Of a stretch of 64,000 nucleotides of DNA, positions 24,988 to 33,357 are shown piece by piece. The stretch spans positions 5,451-69,450 of the forward strand of contig DBTU01000041.1 of the NCBI GenBank assembly GCA_002307215.1, read 5' to 3'. The notes beneath the pieces are model-generated. The model was not told where the DNA came from, made no database searches, and was given only the letters and a program-made list of their open reading frames with translations. The translations under genes were made by a program, and so were the position numbers. This stretch comes from Lachnoclostridium sp. UBA1308 (GTDB taxonomy: Bacteria; Bacillota; Clostridia; Lachnospirales; Lachnospiraceae). Every line of letters starts with the position of its first letter. Within the stretch, counting starts at the first letter, position 1.

Positions 24988-25818
24988 CTACTTAGTAAAA
25001 ACACCACAAATAGTTTCTCCGGTATCTGAAAATCCCTTCCCGGCAATATCGCCATAAAATTCAAATGAATTGAAACCTATGGGCGGAATTTCTGATATCA
25101 GTGTTTCCTTAGTAAAAAAATGGTCCCATATATTATAACAATTTACTGCATCTTCGGTTATAACAATAGACTGCCTAAGTTCTGTATTATCTTCATCATC
25201 ATATTGATAAACGGAATCTAGGCAAATATGTGGCTTTTCGCTAAAAAAACCACCCTCTTCACAGTATAACCATGAACAACTTTCAGCTTTTCTCATAAGA
25301 GGTGTAAACACATCAAAAATAAATTTCCCGTTCGGTCTTAATGCTTGATGTACTTTTCTTAATAAAATAAGCCTATCTGTAATTGATAACGATGCATAAT
25401 CACAATAAATCAATGTTATTACATCAAACTGTTCTACATAATCAATTGTCAAGTAGTTTTTGTAGTGGTACTCGATATTGCTTTTATTAAGTAAAGTTTG
25501 TTCTTTTGCATATTCAATTGAGCGTCTTGAAAAGTCAATACCTGTTACTGTATAACATTCATTACGAAAGCGTTCTGCATAAATTCCAGGTCCGCAACCT
25601 AAATCAAGTAATTGATGAAATTGTGTGGGTTGAGCTATGGAAGCAATCCACTTTACTGATTTATTAACAAAATCGAGTTTACGGGTTGCTGCATGCCAAT
25701 TAGGATTGAGATGTGCTTCAAGCATTCCTTTCGATATATGCTCATCATCCCAGAACTTACCTGTGCTTGGAGTATAGAGCTTTGGCTTTATTAAGTAATC
25801 GCTTAATTTGTTAAACAT
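24988..25818 (-). CDS. class I SAM-dependent methyltransferase
   Basis: A Rossmann-fold methyltransferase core is seen from about residue 60. It has motif I LLDLGCGPGIYAERF, the acidic end of strand 2 in VTGIDFSRRSIEYA, motif II FDVITLIYCDYASLS and motif III ALRPNGKFIFDVF. The substrate is not predictable. GGAGG is five bases before the ATG at 25818. The gene lies between the working PadR operators and their decayed copy, with the same direction as padR. Either set could influence it. Confidence 0.88.
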   Translation of the reverse strand: MFNKLSDYLIKPKLYTPSTGKFWDDEHISKGMLEAHLNPNWHAATRKLDFVNKSVKWIASIAQPTQFHQLLDLGCGPGIYAERFRNECYTVTGIDFSRRSIEYAKEQTLLNKSNIEYHYKNYLTIDYVEQFDVITLIYCDYASLSITDRLILLRKVHQALRPNGKFIFDVFTPLMRKAESCSWLYCEEGGFFSEKPHICLDSVYQYDDEDNTELRQSIVITEDAVNCYNIWDHFFTKETLISEIPPIGFNSFEFYGDIAGKGFSDTGETICGVFTK

Positions 25819-26035
25819 AATTTCCTCCATTTTTAAGAGGGCTAAATTATTGTCACCCTCCTTTTATTGTTGTTACGAGTTATTATATTATTGATTATCA
25901 TAACTATCATCTCCCTTCAAAATTATTACTTTAAATTATAGTTGTTAATAAGTGGTTGGTCAATATAAGAAACAATAATAGTGGGAAATTCTCCTTGAAA
26001 CGTCGATTGTTCCTTAGACGGATAATCTTACCCAA

Positions 26036-26102
26036 TAGCCGGAGCAGGTTTTCATACACAATACACCAAGCATGGCATAGCGCGTTTATCCTTAATTGCC
26101 AT
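26036..26102 (-). pseudogene. remnant of a duplicated padR 5' end
   Basis: From ATG 26102 leftwards the DNA closely matches the first 66 bases of the padR gene at 24738 (MAIK, then the ILGVLCMK and CSGY codons), with one base lost after codon 6, and then diverges. The matching ribosome site and operators lie upstream. Only the promoter and first 20 or so codons survive. Confidence 0.75.
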
Positions 26103-26154
26103 AATACCTCCATTGTTCTGAGTCAGAGTTAATTGAATTCGTTAAAATAAATTA

Positions 26155-26191
26155 CATCAGTCTGATACTGTGATAATATATCAGACTGATG
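26155..26191. promoter_or_regulatory. duplicate pair of PadR operators
   Basis: CATCAGTCTGATA (26155-26167) and TATCAGACTGATG (26179-26191) repeat the pair at 24765-24801 with identical 24-base spacing and one change in each outer base. They remain good palindromes and may still bind PadR, upstream of the methyltransferase gene (minus). The remaining bases of 25819-26253 hold only the padR remnant. Confidence 0.75.
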
Positions 26192-26253
26192 TAGTAGTAA
26201 GCGTTTATATATATTAAAAAGAATTGCAAAGTTTACAAATTGTATTTCTGTTT

Positions 26254-28305
26254 CTAAGATATCAGTTCGTTGACAGGTGCCATGCATTGATGATTTTCAC
26301 ATACATAATAAGTGGTTTTGTTATTAAGGATACGGTAGTCTTCTACATAATCGGCAACCTCAAGCACCTTTTCGAAATTCTTCTCTGATTTTAAGAGCAC
26401 CGTAGTGTTAGGCTCAAAATGCTCAGCTAAATAATCGGAAAGCTCCTTGTAATCTTCATTTTCACTAACCACACAGACAATTTCTTTGGAAGGATATAAC
26501 GCCTGTAAAAATGCGACGAGTGCGAAACTGTGTCCGGCAGGGTAATCTTTTACCTGGCCGGCAAGAAACGTAAGCTGCTTGCCGGCATATTCCATATAAT
26601 GAGAATTGGCGGTAAGGTTAGCAAGACGCTGAAATACATAGGCGGCGACAGAGTTGCCGGAGGGAATTGCACCATCATATACCTCCTTGGGTCGGTAGAT
26701 CAACTTCTCGGCATCATTAGCATTTAGGAAAAAGCCGCCGTATTTTTTGTCCCAGAAAAGTTCTATCATACGGTCTGCCAGAGTGCAGGTCTGATGAATG
26801 TAATCAATGTCGAAGGTTACATCGTAAAGTGAAAGTAGAGCCATGCCATAGAAAGCATAGTCATCAATCAGTCCAAAGTGGGCGGGTGTACCGTCACGGT
26901 AACTAACATAAAGGAGTCCGTTCGGATCGGTCAATCTGGTATTGATAAATTCCACGCCGCGCTTTGCCACATCGACATAATCTTCATTTTGAAAGATTCT
27001 GGCGGCAGTTGCATATGCATGAATCATCAAGGCATTCCAAGAAGTTAAGGCTTTGTCATCCTTATGAAGCCTAGCCCTGTCCAGTCGATAGGAGTACACT
27101 TTGTTGCAAGCACGCATAACCTTTTCGTTATCTGATTTTAACTCGTGGGACTTTATGAGATTAGGGATGGAGCTACCTTCCTCAAAATTGCCCTCCTTAG
27201 TGATATCAAAATATTCACAGAAGAAGGAAGCATCATCTTTATCAAGTATATTATCAATCTCTTCCGGGGTAAAGGTGTAATATTTGCCCTCCACGCCTTC
27301 GCTGTCAGCATCTTGTGCACAGTAGAAGCCGCCTTCGGGATCTGTCATCTCTCTTCTTATATATTCAAATATCTGCTCGGCAACCGTTCTATACAGAGGA
27401 TCCTTGGTATATTGGTAGGTCTCTGCATAAGTGGCTGCAAGCAGTGCGTTATCATAAAGCATTTTCTCAAAATGTGGTACCAGCCATTTGGCATCGGTGG
27501 AATATCTGGAAAATCCATACCCGACGTGATCGTAAATACCTCCGCGATACATATGTTTTAACGTATTTTCAACCATGAATAGGGATTTCTCATCTGCCTC
27601 AAGCTGGGCATGGCGCAACAAAAACATCAAATTATGGGGCGTGGGGAATTTCGGTTCATTACCAAAGCCGCCAAAATCATGATCAAAATTCTGATTCATC
27701 TGAGTGACTGCAAGATTGACCAGATCCTTCGTGACCTCCGCACTGTCTGAAGAAGCTTCAAATTCCCGCTTCAAGATATCTGCTAGCTTATCTCCGGTAG
27801 CAATCATACCATCAGGATTCTCAAGCCAGTCGGATTTGACCTGAACAAGTAAATCTATCAAGCCAAGTACTGCCGGACGGCTGTTCTTTGGAAGGTAGGT
27901 ACCTGCAAAGAAGGGCTTCTGCTCCGGTGTCATTAGGATGGTCAGAGGCCAACCGCCCTGCCCGGTGGTTATCTGACAGATAGTCATATAAACGGTATCG
28001 ATATCAGGGCGTTCCTCCTTATCAACCTTGATGCAGATAAAGGCGTCGTTCAAAAGCTCGGATATCTCTTGATCCTCAAAACATTCATGCGCCATGACGT
28101 GGCACCAATGACAGGTGGAATAGCCGATAGAGAGGAAGATGGGTTTGTTTTCTTTCTTGGCTTTCTCAAAGGCTTCATCACCCCAGGAATACCAGTTTAC
28201 AGGATTATAAGCGTGTTGTAATAGGTAGGGGGATTTTTCTTCTGCTAATTTATTTGGAATACGGGTGGTTTGCGTTCCTTTATTTGTGACATGTTCTGTT
28301 TTCAT
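26254..28305 (-). CDS. thioredoxin-domain protein of the YyaL/SSP411 (DUF255) family
   Basis: The N-terminal DUF255 thioredoxin-like domain contains SPYLLQHAYNPVNWY, the redox motif CHWC near residue 62 (STCHWCHVMAHECF) and GGWPLTILMTP. The remainder is an alpha/alpha toroid like N-acylglucosamine epimerases and cellulases, with FGNEPKFPTPHNL, MYRGGIYDHVGYGFSRYS, GGFYCAQDADSEG and the later TSWNALMIHA motif. The family is widespread and highly conserved, but its activity is not established. The 683-residue length is usual. AGGAG precedes the ATG at 28305. Confidence 0.93.
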   Translation of the reverse strand: MKTEHVTNKGTQTTRIPNKLAEEKSPYLLQHAYNPVNWYSWGDEAFEKAKKENKPIFLSIGYSTCHWCHVMAHECFEDQEISELLNDAFICIKVDKEERPDIDTVYMTICQITTGQGGWPLTILMTPEQKPFFAGTYLPKNSRPAVLGLIDLLVQVKSDWLENPDGMIATGDKLADILKREFEASSDSAEVTKDLVNLAVTQMNQNFDHDFGGFGNEPKFPTPHNLMFLLRHAQLEADEKSLFMVENTLKHMYRGGIYDHVGYGFSRYSTDAKWLVPHFEKMLYDNALLAATYAETYQYTKDPLYRTVAEQIFEYIRREMTDPEGGFYCAQDADSEGVEGKYYTFTPEEIDNILDKDDASFFCEYFDITKEGNFEEGSSIPNLIKSHELKSDNEKVMRACNKVYSYRLDRARLHKDDKALTSWNALMIHAYATAARIFQNEDYVDVAKRGVEFINTRLTDPNGLLYVSYRDGTPAHFGLIDDYAFYGMALLSLYDVTFDIDYIHQTCTLADRMIELFWDKKYGGFFLNANDAEKLIYRPKEVYDGAIPSGNSVAAYVFQRLANLTANSHYMEYAGKQLTFLAGQVKDYPAGHSFALVAFLQALYPSKEIVCVVSENEDYKELSDYLAEHFEPNTTVLLKSEKNFEKVLEVADYVEDYRILNNKTTYYVCENHQCMAPVNELIS

Positions 28306-28360
28306 AGATACACTCCTTGTTGGCAAATTTGTTTAAACGGGATAAACTTATTTAGTTATT

Positions 28361-28516
28361 ATGCCAATAAGGAATGAATTTTATAAGATAGAAGATAGAG
28401 AACTTTTTATGGCTTATCGAAATCAACTCGCAATTGAGAAGGAAGCAAAATTAGCTCAGATACCAAAACATATAGGACCTGATCATTCGGTTTGCGAAGC
28501 AAGGGGGAATTGGTAA
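28361..28516 (+). other. 51-codon ORF joined by TAATG to the DUF4160 remnant
   Basis: The frame reads MPIRNEFYKIEDRELFMAY and on to HSVCEARGNW before TAA, whose last A is the A of the following ATG. The coupling suggests it once belonged to the same two-gene unit as DUF4160. No ribosome site is visible and the family is unknown. Confidence 0.3.
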
Positions 28517-28680
28517 TGCCGTAAATATTTAAAATTGGCTCTTATGTCGTGTATTTCTGGTCAAATGAAGGAGAACCTCTTGGACCGATCCATGTACACA
28601 TTGTCGAAGGGACTCCGTTCGGAAATATTTTCTCCGCCATTCGTCTTCTCCCTCAGCTTTGTAAAAATGGATTAAATGTA
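28516..28680 (+). pseudogene. DUF4160 gene with a stop at codon 3, C-terminus lost
   Basis: The reading MP-stop-IFKIGSYVVYFWSNEGEP followed by IHVHIVEG is the DUF4160 signature (a YFWSNEG strand, then a P-x-HVH motif). Codon 3, usually a lysine or threonine, is TAA at 28522-28524. The match ends near 28640, and the frame then runs into the S41 peptidase gene from the other strand. DUF4160 proteins often pair with DUF2442 in toxin-antitoxin-like units; this copy is dead. Confidence 0.6.
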
Positions 28681-30000
28681 TTATTTGTTGTTACTCTTTA
28701 TTATTTCATATAGTTTCTCGTCTGCCAAATCAGCGATTGTTAAGTAATCTGGGGTTTGGTAGGGCTCGTTTGTAAGGGCTTTCATAGGTCGATCAAAACA
28801 ACAAATAGAACAGGAAAAATATAATTTTGAATTTGGCATATGAAAGTCTATTACTTCACCATAGGAGGAGGGCTTATTTCCGCAAGGCTCGCCAATTACT
28901 TTGGCCAAACCATTATCCTGTAGTAATACGGAAAAATCCATGGCACTACTAAATGTTTCGGTTGAGGTTAGTACATACACATTGCCGGTAAAAATTAAAT
29001 TTTTCTTCTTGTTTCCTTTAATATTATGAAATGGATATTTAAAATTAATTAGTTTTAAACGAAAAGATGAAGTAAAATCGTCTATTTTATTTACATTGAG
29101 ATATTTAATAAATTCATTGGCAACGAATGAAGAGCCACCTCCGTTATTTCTTAAATCTATAGCAATATTGGAAATTGAATTTTCTTTCACTTCAGTAAAT
29201 AAATCCTGAAGTACTTTTTTGTAATGTTTATTATCTTTACATTGCATCAATGTTAATATTGCTAGATTATGATCGGTATCAATCTTATAAGAAACAAAAT
29301 CTTTTGTGGAAGACTGGTTTACTTTAGATTGCTTCTTCTGAATTTCTAATGTAGCGCTCGCAGCATTATTAACATAGGTAACTACATACTTTTCCGAATA
29401 CTTACCGGTTAATAATGAAAGTCCTGAGGAAGTTTGTAGGTATGAGACGACTAAATAGTCTCTATACAAGTCGTTTTCATAGGATAACAGGATGGATGCA
29501 TTTTCTAGAATTGTATTTAGTGGAACTCCATTAATCGATGTTATTTTATGATTTTGTCCATCTATATCAATATATAGTATATCATTTTCCATATGATAAG
29601 ATACATCATAGGATGTATACTCTTTATTATAGCAATATACTTTATCGTGACCTACACCGAGTGTATTTACTATTCTGGATGCTGACTGCCACAAATCTAA
29701 TAAAGTTATAGTTTCCGGCAAATGATTAATTTCATAATTGTATTGTTTATCAAAGTCAGTTGGCACGCCATCCATAAATGTATATTCGATAGCAGAATAA
29801 TGATTATACAGATACTTTAAATCTGCCGCTGCTTTTTCTTTGGTAAATGATTGATTGAGAGATACATTTTGTTTTTCCCAATTAAATACGTTTCCACGGT
29901 AAGGATTGATAAATATATGTATTAAAACAGCTGTTAATATCAAAATCAATAATGCGATTAGTAACTTCATTAAGCGACGGGTTAGTCTCTTACTTTTCAT
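28681..30000 (-). CDS. membrane-anchored S41 family (C-terminal processing) peptidase
   Basis: An N-terminal membrane helix (residues 10-32) anchors an extracytoplasmic domain. The C-terminal half matches S41 tail-specific proteases: NIAIDLRNNGGGSSFVANEF, then VYVLTSTETFSSAMDFSVLL, where the Ser near residue 356 is the predicted nucleophile, and VIGEPCGNKPSSYGE. No clear PDZ domain is seen. GAGGAG lies six bases before the ATG. It stands alone between gene remnants, and its substrate is unknown. Confidence 0.85.
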   Translation of the reverse strand: MKSKRLTRRLMKLLIALLILILTAVLIHIFINPYRGNVFNWEKQNVSLNQSFTKEKAAADLKYLYNHYSAIEYTFMDGVPTDFDKQYNYEINHLPETITLLDLWQSASRIVNTLGVGHDKVYCYNKEYTSYDVSYHMENDILYIDIDGQNHKITSINGVPLNTILENASILLSYENDLYRDYLVVSYLQTSSGLSLLTGKYSEKYVVTYVNNAASATLEIQKKQSKVNQSSTKDFVSYKIDTDHNLAILTLMQCKDNKHYKKVLQDLFTEVKENSISNIAIDLRNNGGGSSFVANEFIKYLNVNKIDDFTSSFRLKLINFKYPFHNIKGNKKKNLIFTGNVYVLTSTETFSSAMDFSVLLQDNGLAKVIGEPCGNKPSSYGEVIDFHMPNSKLYFSCSICCFDRPMKALTNEPYQTPDYLTIADLADEKLYEIIKSNNK

Positions 30001-30104
30001 GTTATACTCCTCAGCAAAGTTATTTTTATACTAAGATAATACAACAATTCCCATTTGATGTCCATCTTAAAACTGAAAATCAAACATGTGAATAAACAAG
30101 TAAA

Positions 30105-30188
30105 GGAGTAGGTGCTACACCGTTTGTTATTGCCCATGCTTTAGACAGAATTAAACTTGTGCAACAACTTGGATTAAAAGTATTGTAA
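30105..30188 (+). pseudogene. short orphan coding tail
   Basis: A 27-codon open stretch before TAA reads GVGATPFVIAHALDRIKLVQ and continues QLGLKVL. It lacks a start and looks like the last helix of a lost protein. The family is not identified. Confidence 0.3.
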
Positions 30189-30227
30189 AATAAATACGGA
30201 TAAGAATCTTGAAAGAGTGGTGCTTCT

Positions 30228-31415
30228 ATGAAATATTTGAAAGGAAAAGATATCTTCCCTTCCGAATTACTAGAATTAATTCAAGGCTATACGCAGGGAT
30301 ATTATGTTTATATACCGAAAAAAGAGGATAATAAAGAAAAGTGGGGTGCCATGACTTCCTATAGGAAGGAACTGGAGAAGAGAAACAGTCATGTGTACAC
30401 GAAATATTTGACCGGATGTTCCATTAGTCAAATAGCTGATAATTATCATCTGTCCGTAAAAACTGTAAAAAGAATTTTATTAGTTAAGAGAAAAGGTGCC
30501 GGAGAAATGAAAGATAAAATCATGGAATTGTTAGTAGAGTGGGGTATAAATTCGGAGATTAATCAAATCTACGATACAGTCTGGACGATAGGGGATGACT
30601 ATGTAATAAAAACGAATACTGATCCGGCAGACCTAGAGCGAAATATACAAATGATGAAAACGTTAGTTGAATGTGGAATACCGGTTGCAAAACCGATACC
30701 GACAATTGAGGGACAAGACTATGTGGAGTGTAGTGGTAGATATTATCTTATGATGAATAAATTGACGGGAAAGCATGTACTGGATATCTATCAAGAGGAT
30801 TACCCGGGGATTGCTTATGAAACAGGAAAAGCAGTCGCGAAACTACACAGCGCATTTTTGATCTGTGAGCAAAAGATTAGTTTTTGGGATAATAGCCTAG
30901 TTGATGAAATGAACGGATGGATAACTGATATTATGAAAGAGAATCAATATCGATATTGTTCAGAAGTAGATTTTGAAGAGGATTTAAAGGAGCTTCAGGC
31001 TTGCTACGATAAGCTCCCGAGACAATTGATTCATAGAGATATGCATTACGGTAATATCCTTTTTGATAAAGGTGTATTCTCGGGGTACATAGATTTTGAC
31101 TTAAGTCAGAAAAATGTGAGAATATTTGATATTTGCTATTTTCTGATGGGACTTCTTATTAATCATGAAATGAAACCGGACGAGGTGAAGCAATGGTATG
31201 AAATCATTTCCAACTTTATTAAGGGATATGAAGAAATCAATAAACTGACAAGGCTGGAGAAAGATAGTATGTGCTGCCTTATGAAGAGTATTGAATTGCT
31301 TTTTGTCGCGTATTTTATACAAGAAGAGGATGAACTATTAGCCGAAAATGTAGCAAAATTATATTACTTTATTAAGAAAAATAATGATGCTATTTGTTCT
31401 GCTGTATATTTTTAA
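30228..31415 (+). CDS. fusion of CD3324-like helix-turn-helix domain and aminoglycoside-phosphotransferase-like kinase
   Basis: Residues 1-90 match the small CD3324-type proteins of Clostridia: KYLKGKDIFPSELLELIQGY, YIPKKE, then a Mor/resolvase-like helix-turn-helix (CSISQIADNYHLSVKTVKRI). Residues 95-395 form a kinase fold of the APH/choline kinase type, with catalytic loop IHRDMHYGNILFDK and the metal-binding YIDFDLSQ. The kinase may modify an antibiotic or a small metabolite. Whether the DNA-binding part regulates it or is left from gene fusion is open. The ribosome site (GAGTGGTG) is modest. Confidence 0.82.
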   Translation: MKYLKGKDIFPSELLELIQGYTQGYYVYIPKKEDNKEKWGAMTSYRKELEKRNSHVYTKYLTGCSISQIADNYHLSVKTVKRILLVKRKGAGEMKDKIMELLVEWGINSEINQIYDTVWTIGDDYVIKTNTDPADLERNIQMMKTLVECGIPVAKPIPTIEGQDYVECSGRYYLMMNKLTGKHVLDIYQEDYPGIAYETGKAVAKLHSAFLICEQKISFWDNSLVDEMNGWITDIMKENQYRYCSEVDFEEDLKELQACYDKLPRQLIHRDMHYGNILFDKGVFSGYIDFDLSQKNVRIFDICYFLMGLLINHEMKPDEVKQWYEIISNFIKGYEEINKLTRLEKDSMCCLMKSIELLFVAYFIQEEDELLAENVAKLYYFIKKNNDAICSAVYF

Positions 31416-31509
31416 GACACAAACGAAATATAACTAATTAACTATTATAGATTACGGTTAGTTGCAATCTTCTGACATATAAAGTAGTGTAACAAGATTT
31501 TACGCATTT

Positions 31510-31716
31510 TTAACTTGATAATAATTTTGCTAAAGCGATTTTTGATTCCACTGCTGACGCTACAGGTCTTACTTCAAAGTTTATATATGTATTTTCACTT
31601 TGTATAAATTCTTTGAACAAAGTAAAGTCAACAATTCCTGTGCCAACTATTTGATGCGCTCCAAATAGTTGGCTCTTATCATGGATATGTAATTCACGAA
31701 TATATGATTTGTTACA
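31510..31716 (-). pseudogene. C-terminal remnant of a sugar-phosphate isomerase/epimerase (AP endonuclease 2 family)
   Basis: Reading leftwards, the frame gives IRELHIHDKSQLFGAHQIVG, TGIVDFTLFKEFI and FEVRPVASAVESKIALAKLL then TAA. The HIHD...H..vG.G..df pattern is the C-terminal end of xylose-isomerase-like TIM barrels. The upstream two thirds are missing: the frame stops at the repeat element at 31708-31780, as if cut by it. Confidence 0.65.
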
Positions 31717-31780
31717 GATCAGCCTTCAAAGAGATATATCCGGATTGGGAAAAATGATTTACATATAGAAGTATTTGCAT
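31708..31780. repeat. nested inverted-repeat element, copy 2 (left half)
   Basis: This stretch matches 18187-18261 with about ten differences over 73 bases, starting TTTGTTACAG and ending TATTTGCAT. The right half and terminal arm present in copy 1 are absent. The rest of 31416-31967 is AT-rich with no gene. Confidence 0.8.
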
Positions 31781-31967
31781 TCCTTATATTTCCTTATGAT
31801 TATTGACATAGATACTATTTATTGCTAAGCTAAAAATGTTATATATGAGGAAATGTATGGTATAAATATAGACTGAGCTTTTATATAATGTTCCGTTTTT
31901 TCTGTTCTTAAATTAACGGGACGTAAATTCTATTACCGTGTAATATTATCAAGTAAGGAGGTGCGTG

Positions 31968-33314
31968 ATGGATTGGATTAGTCGGCTGAATCAGGCGATC
32001 GGATATATTGAAAGGAACCTCGAAAGAGATATTGACTTCGACGAAGTGGCACACATTACTGCTTGCCCGATTGGGCTGTTTCAACGGCTCTTTGTGCTGT
32101 CAGCAGGGTATACTCTCACCGAGTATATTCGTCGGAGAAGGCTCACTCGTGCGCTTGAGAATCTACGTGCGACCGACCGGAAGGTGATTGACATCGCCCT
32201 CATGTACGGCTACGAGACGTCTGATGCTTTTGGGGTGGCTTTTAAGAGGCTATACGGCGTCACTCCCACACAGGCGCGCCAGTCGAGTGGAGATGAACTA
32301 CGTCATTACGATCGCATCTACTTTACCTTGACAATAAACTATATAAAAGGAGACAAAGACATGGTACTGGTTAATATGGATAACTACCGTTATTATGATC
32401 CGCTGTTCGAAGGTGTGCGTATCATACTTTCCTACATGGGTGAGAAGTATTCACCCGAATACATACAGGGTATTTCAGGTTCAGCGTTTATGATTGCAGG
32501 AGGCTGCCCCAGTCGCCCAACCTGTATTTACGACAAATGGACGCCGGACTTCCTTAGGTATCTGGGGTTTGACATCACAGAACTCCCCTGCTATGACCAA
32601 GAGGGCAAGGATATTTCCGAAACCATGATTGCAGGCGTCAAGCACCACATTGATGGGGGGAAACCTGCGTTGGTGTGGCATGCCTTCACCAACTTTGAGT
32701 GGGATGTAGTCTGCGGCTACGACGAAGACGCACAAAAGTTCATCGGAAGAGGCACATACCTTGGCATTGATGATTATCACCGAGAGACCTGGAACAGAGC
32801 TTCTACTTGCGAGGGGGTACCCGCCTTTGGCGCAATACTTATCAACAGCAGACAATCGCCACTCAATGAACGCGAGGCGGAGATAGCCTCTCTCGAGGCT
32901 GCAGTAAAGCACGCACGACAGGACCTCGATGAAGAAGGGGTTATGGGTGAGGGTATTAAATTCTACAAACGGTGGGCGGACGAATACTCACACGAGGGAA
33001 AGGACAGAGGTGCAGCAGATGCATATTGCTACCAGGTATACTCCTCCGTCCGCAAGGCTGCTGTGACGTACCTCCACGAAATCGGGCACAAGTACGGCGA
33101 AAGTATCCTTGAGAATCTCCGGTTCGCTGAGTTGAATTTCGAGCACGAGGTTGAACTCCTTGCTCAGGCACGTCCATACCTCTCATGGGATTCACCGTGG
33201 GGTGTCAATGAGGAACGTAGCGCCTCGCTGGCTCCAATCCTGAAAGAAGCTGCAGAAAGCTATGAAAAGGGAATTGCATATATCGAAAAGGCTCTTGCGT
33301 GTGTCATGGTCTAA
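31968..33314 (+). CDS. AraC-type regulator fused to a C39/BtrH-like papain-fold domain
   Basis: Residues 1-105 carry two AraC helix-turn-helix units: ERDIDFDEVAHITACPIGLFQ and VIDIALMYGYETSDAFGVAF, ending in KRLYGVTPTQAR. Residues 130-300 resemble peptidase C39-like/BtrH N-terminal domains, with GSAFMIAGGCPSR, LRYLGFD, GGKPALVWHAFTNFEWDVVCGYD and IGRGTYLG; the last 150 residues are helical. The gene is distinctly richer in G and C and in C/G-ending codons than its neighbours, which suggests recent transfer. The ATG at 31968 has AGGAGG six bases upstream. The substrate or signal is unknown. Confidence 0.78.
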   Translation: MDWISRLNQAIGYIERNLERDIDFDEVAHITACPIGLFQRLFVLSAGYTLTEYIRRRRLTRALENLRATDRKVIDIALMYGYETSDAFGVAFKRLYGVTPTQARQSSGDELRHYDRIYFTLTINYIKGDKDMVLVNMDNYRYYDPLFEGVRIILSYMGEKYSPEYIQGISGSAFMIAGGCPSRPTCIYDKWTPDFLRYLGFDITELPCYDQEGKDISETMIAGVKHHIDGGKPALVWHAFTNFEWDVVCGYDEDAQKFIGRGTYLGIDDYHRETWNRASTCEGVPAFGAILINSRQSPLNEREAEIASLEAAVKHARQDLDEEGVMGEGIKFYKRWADEYSHEGKDRGAADAYCYQVYSSVRKAAVTYLHEIGHKYGESILENLRFAELNFEHEVELLAQARPYLSWDSPWGVNEERSASLAPILKEAAESYEKGIAYIEKALACVMV

Positions 33315-33357
33315 TCTTATGTCAGATTTTCTAACCAATTAGGAGAGGTGTAATATT

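Noticed and set aside
25931..26113. 60-codon frame over the padR remnant
   Set aside because: It runs in a different frame from the padR-like sequence, so its protein is meaningless.
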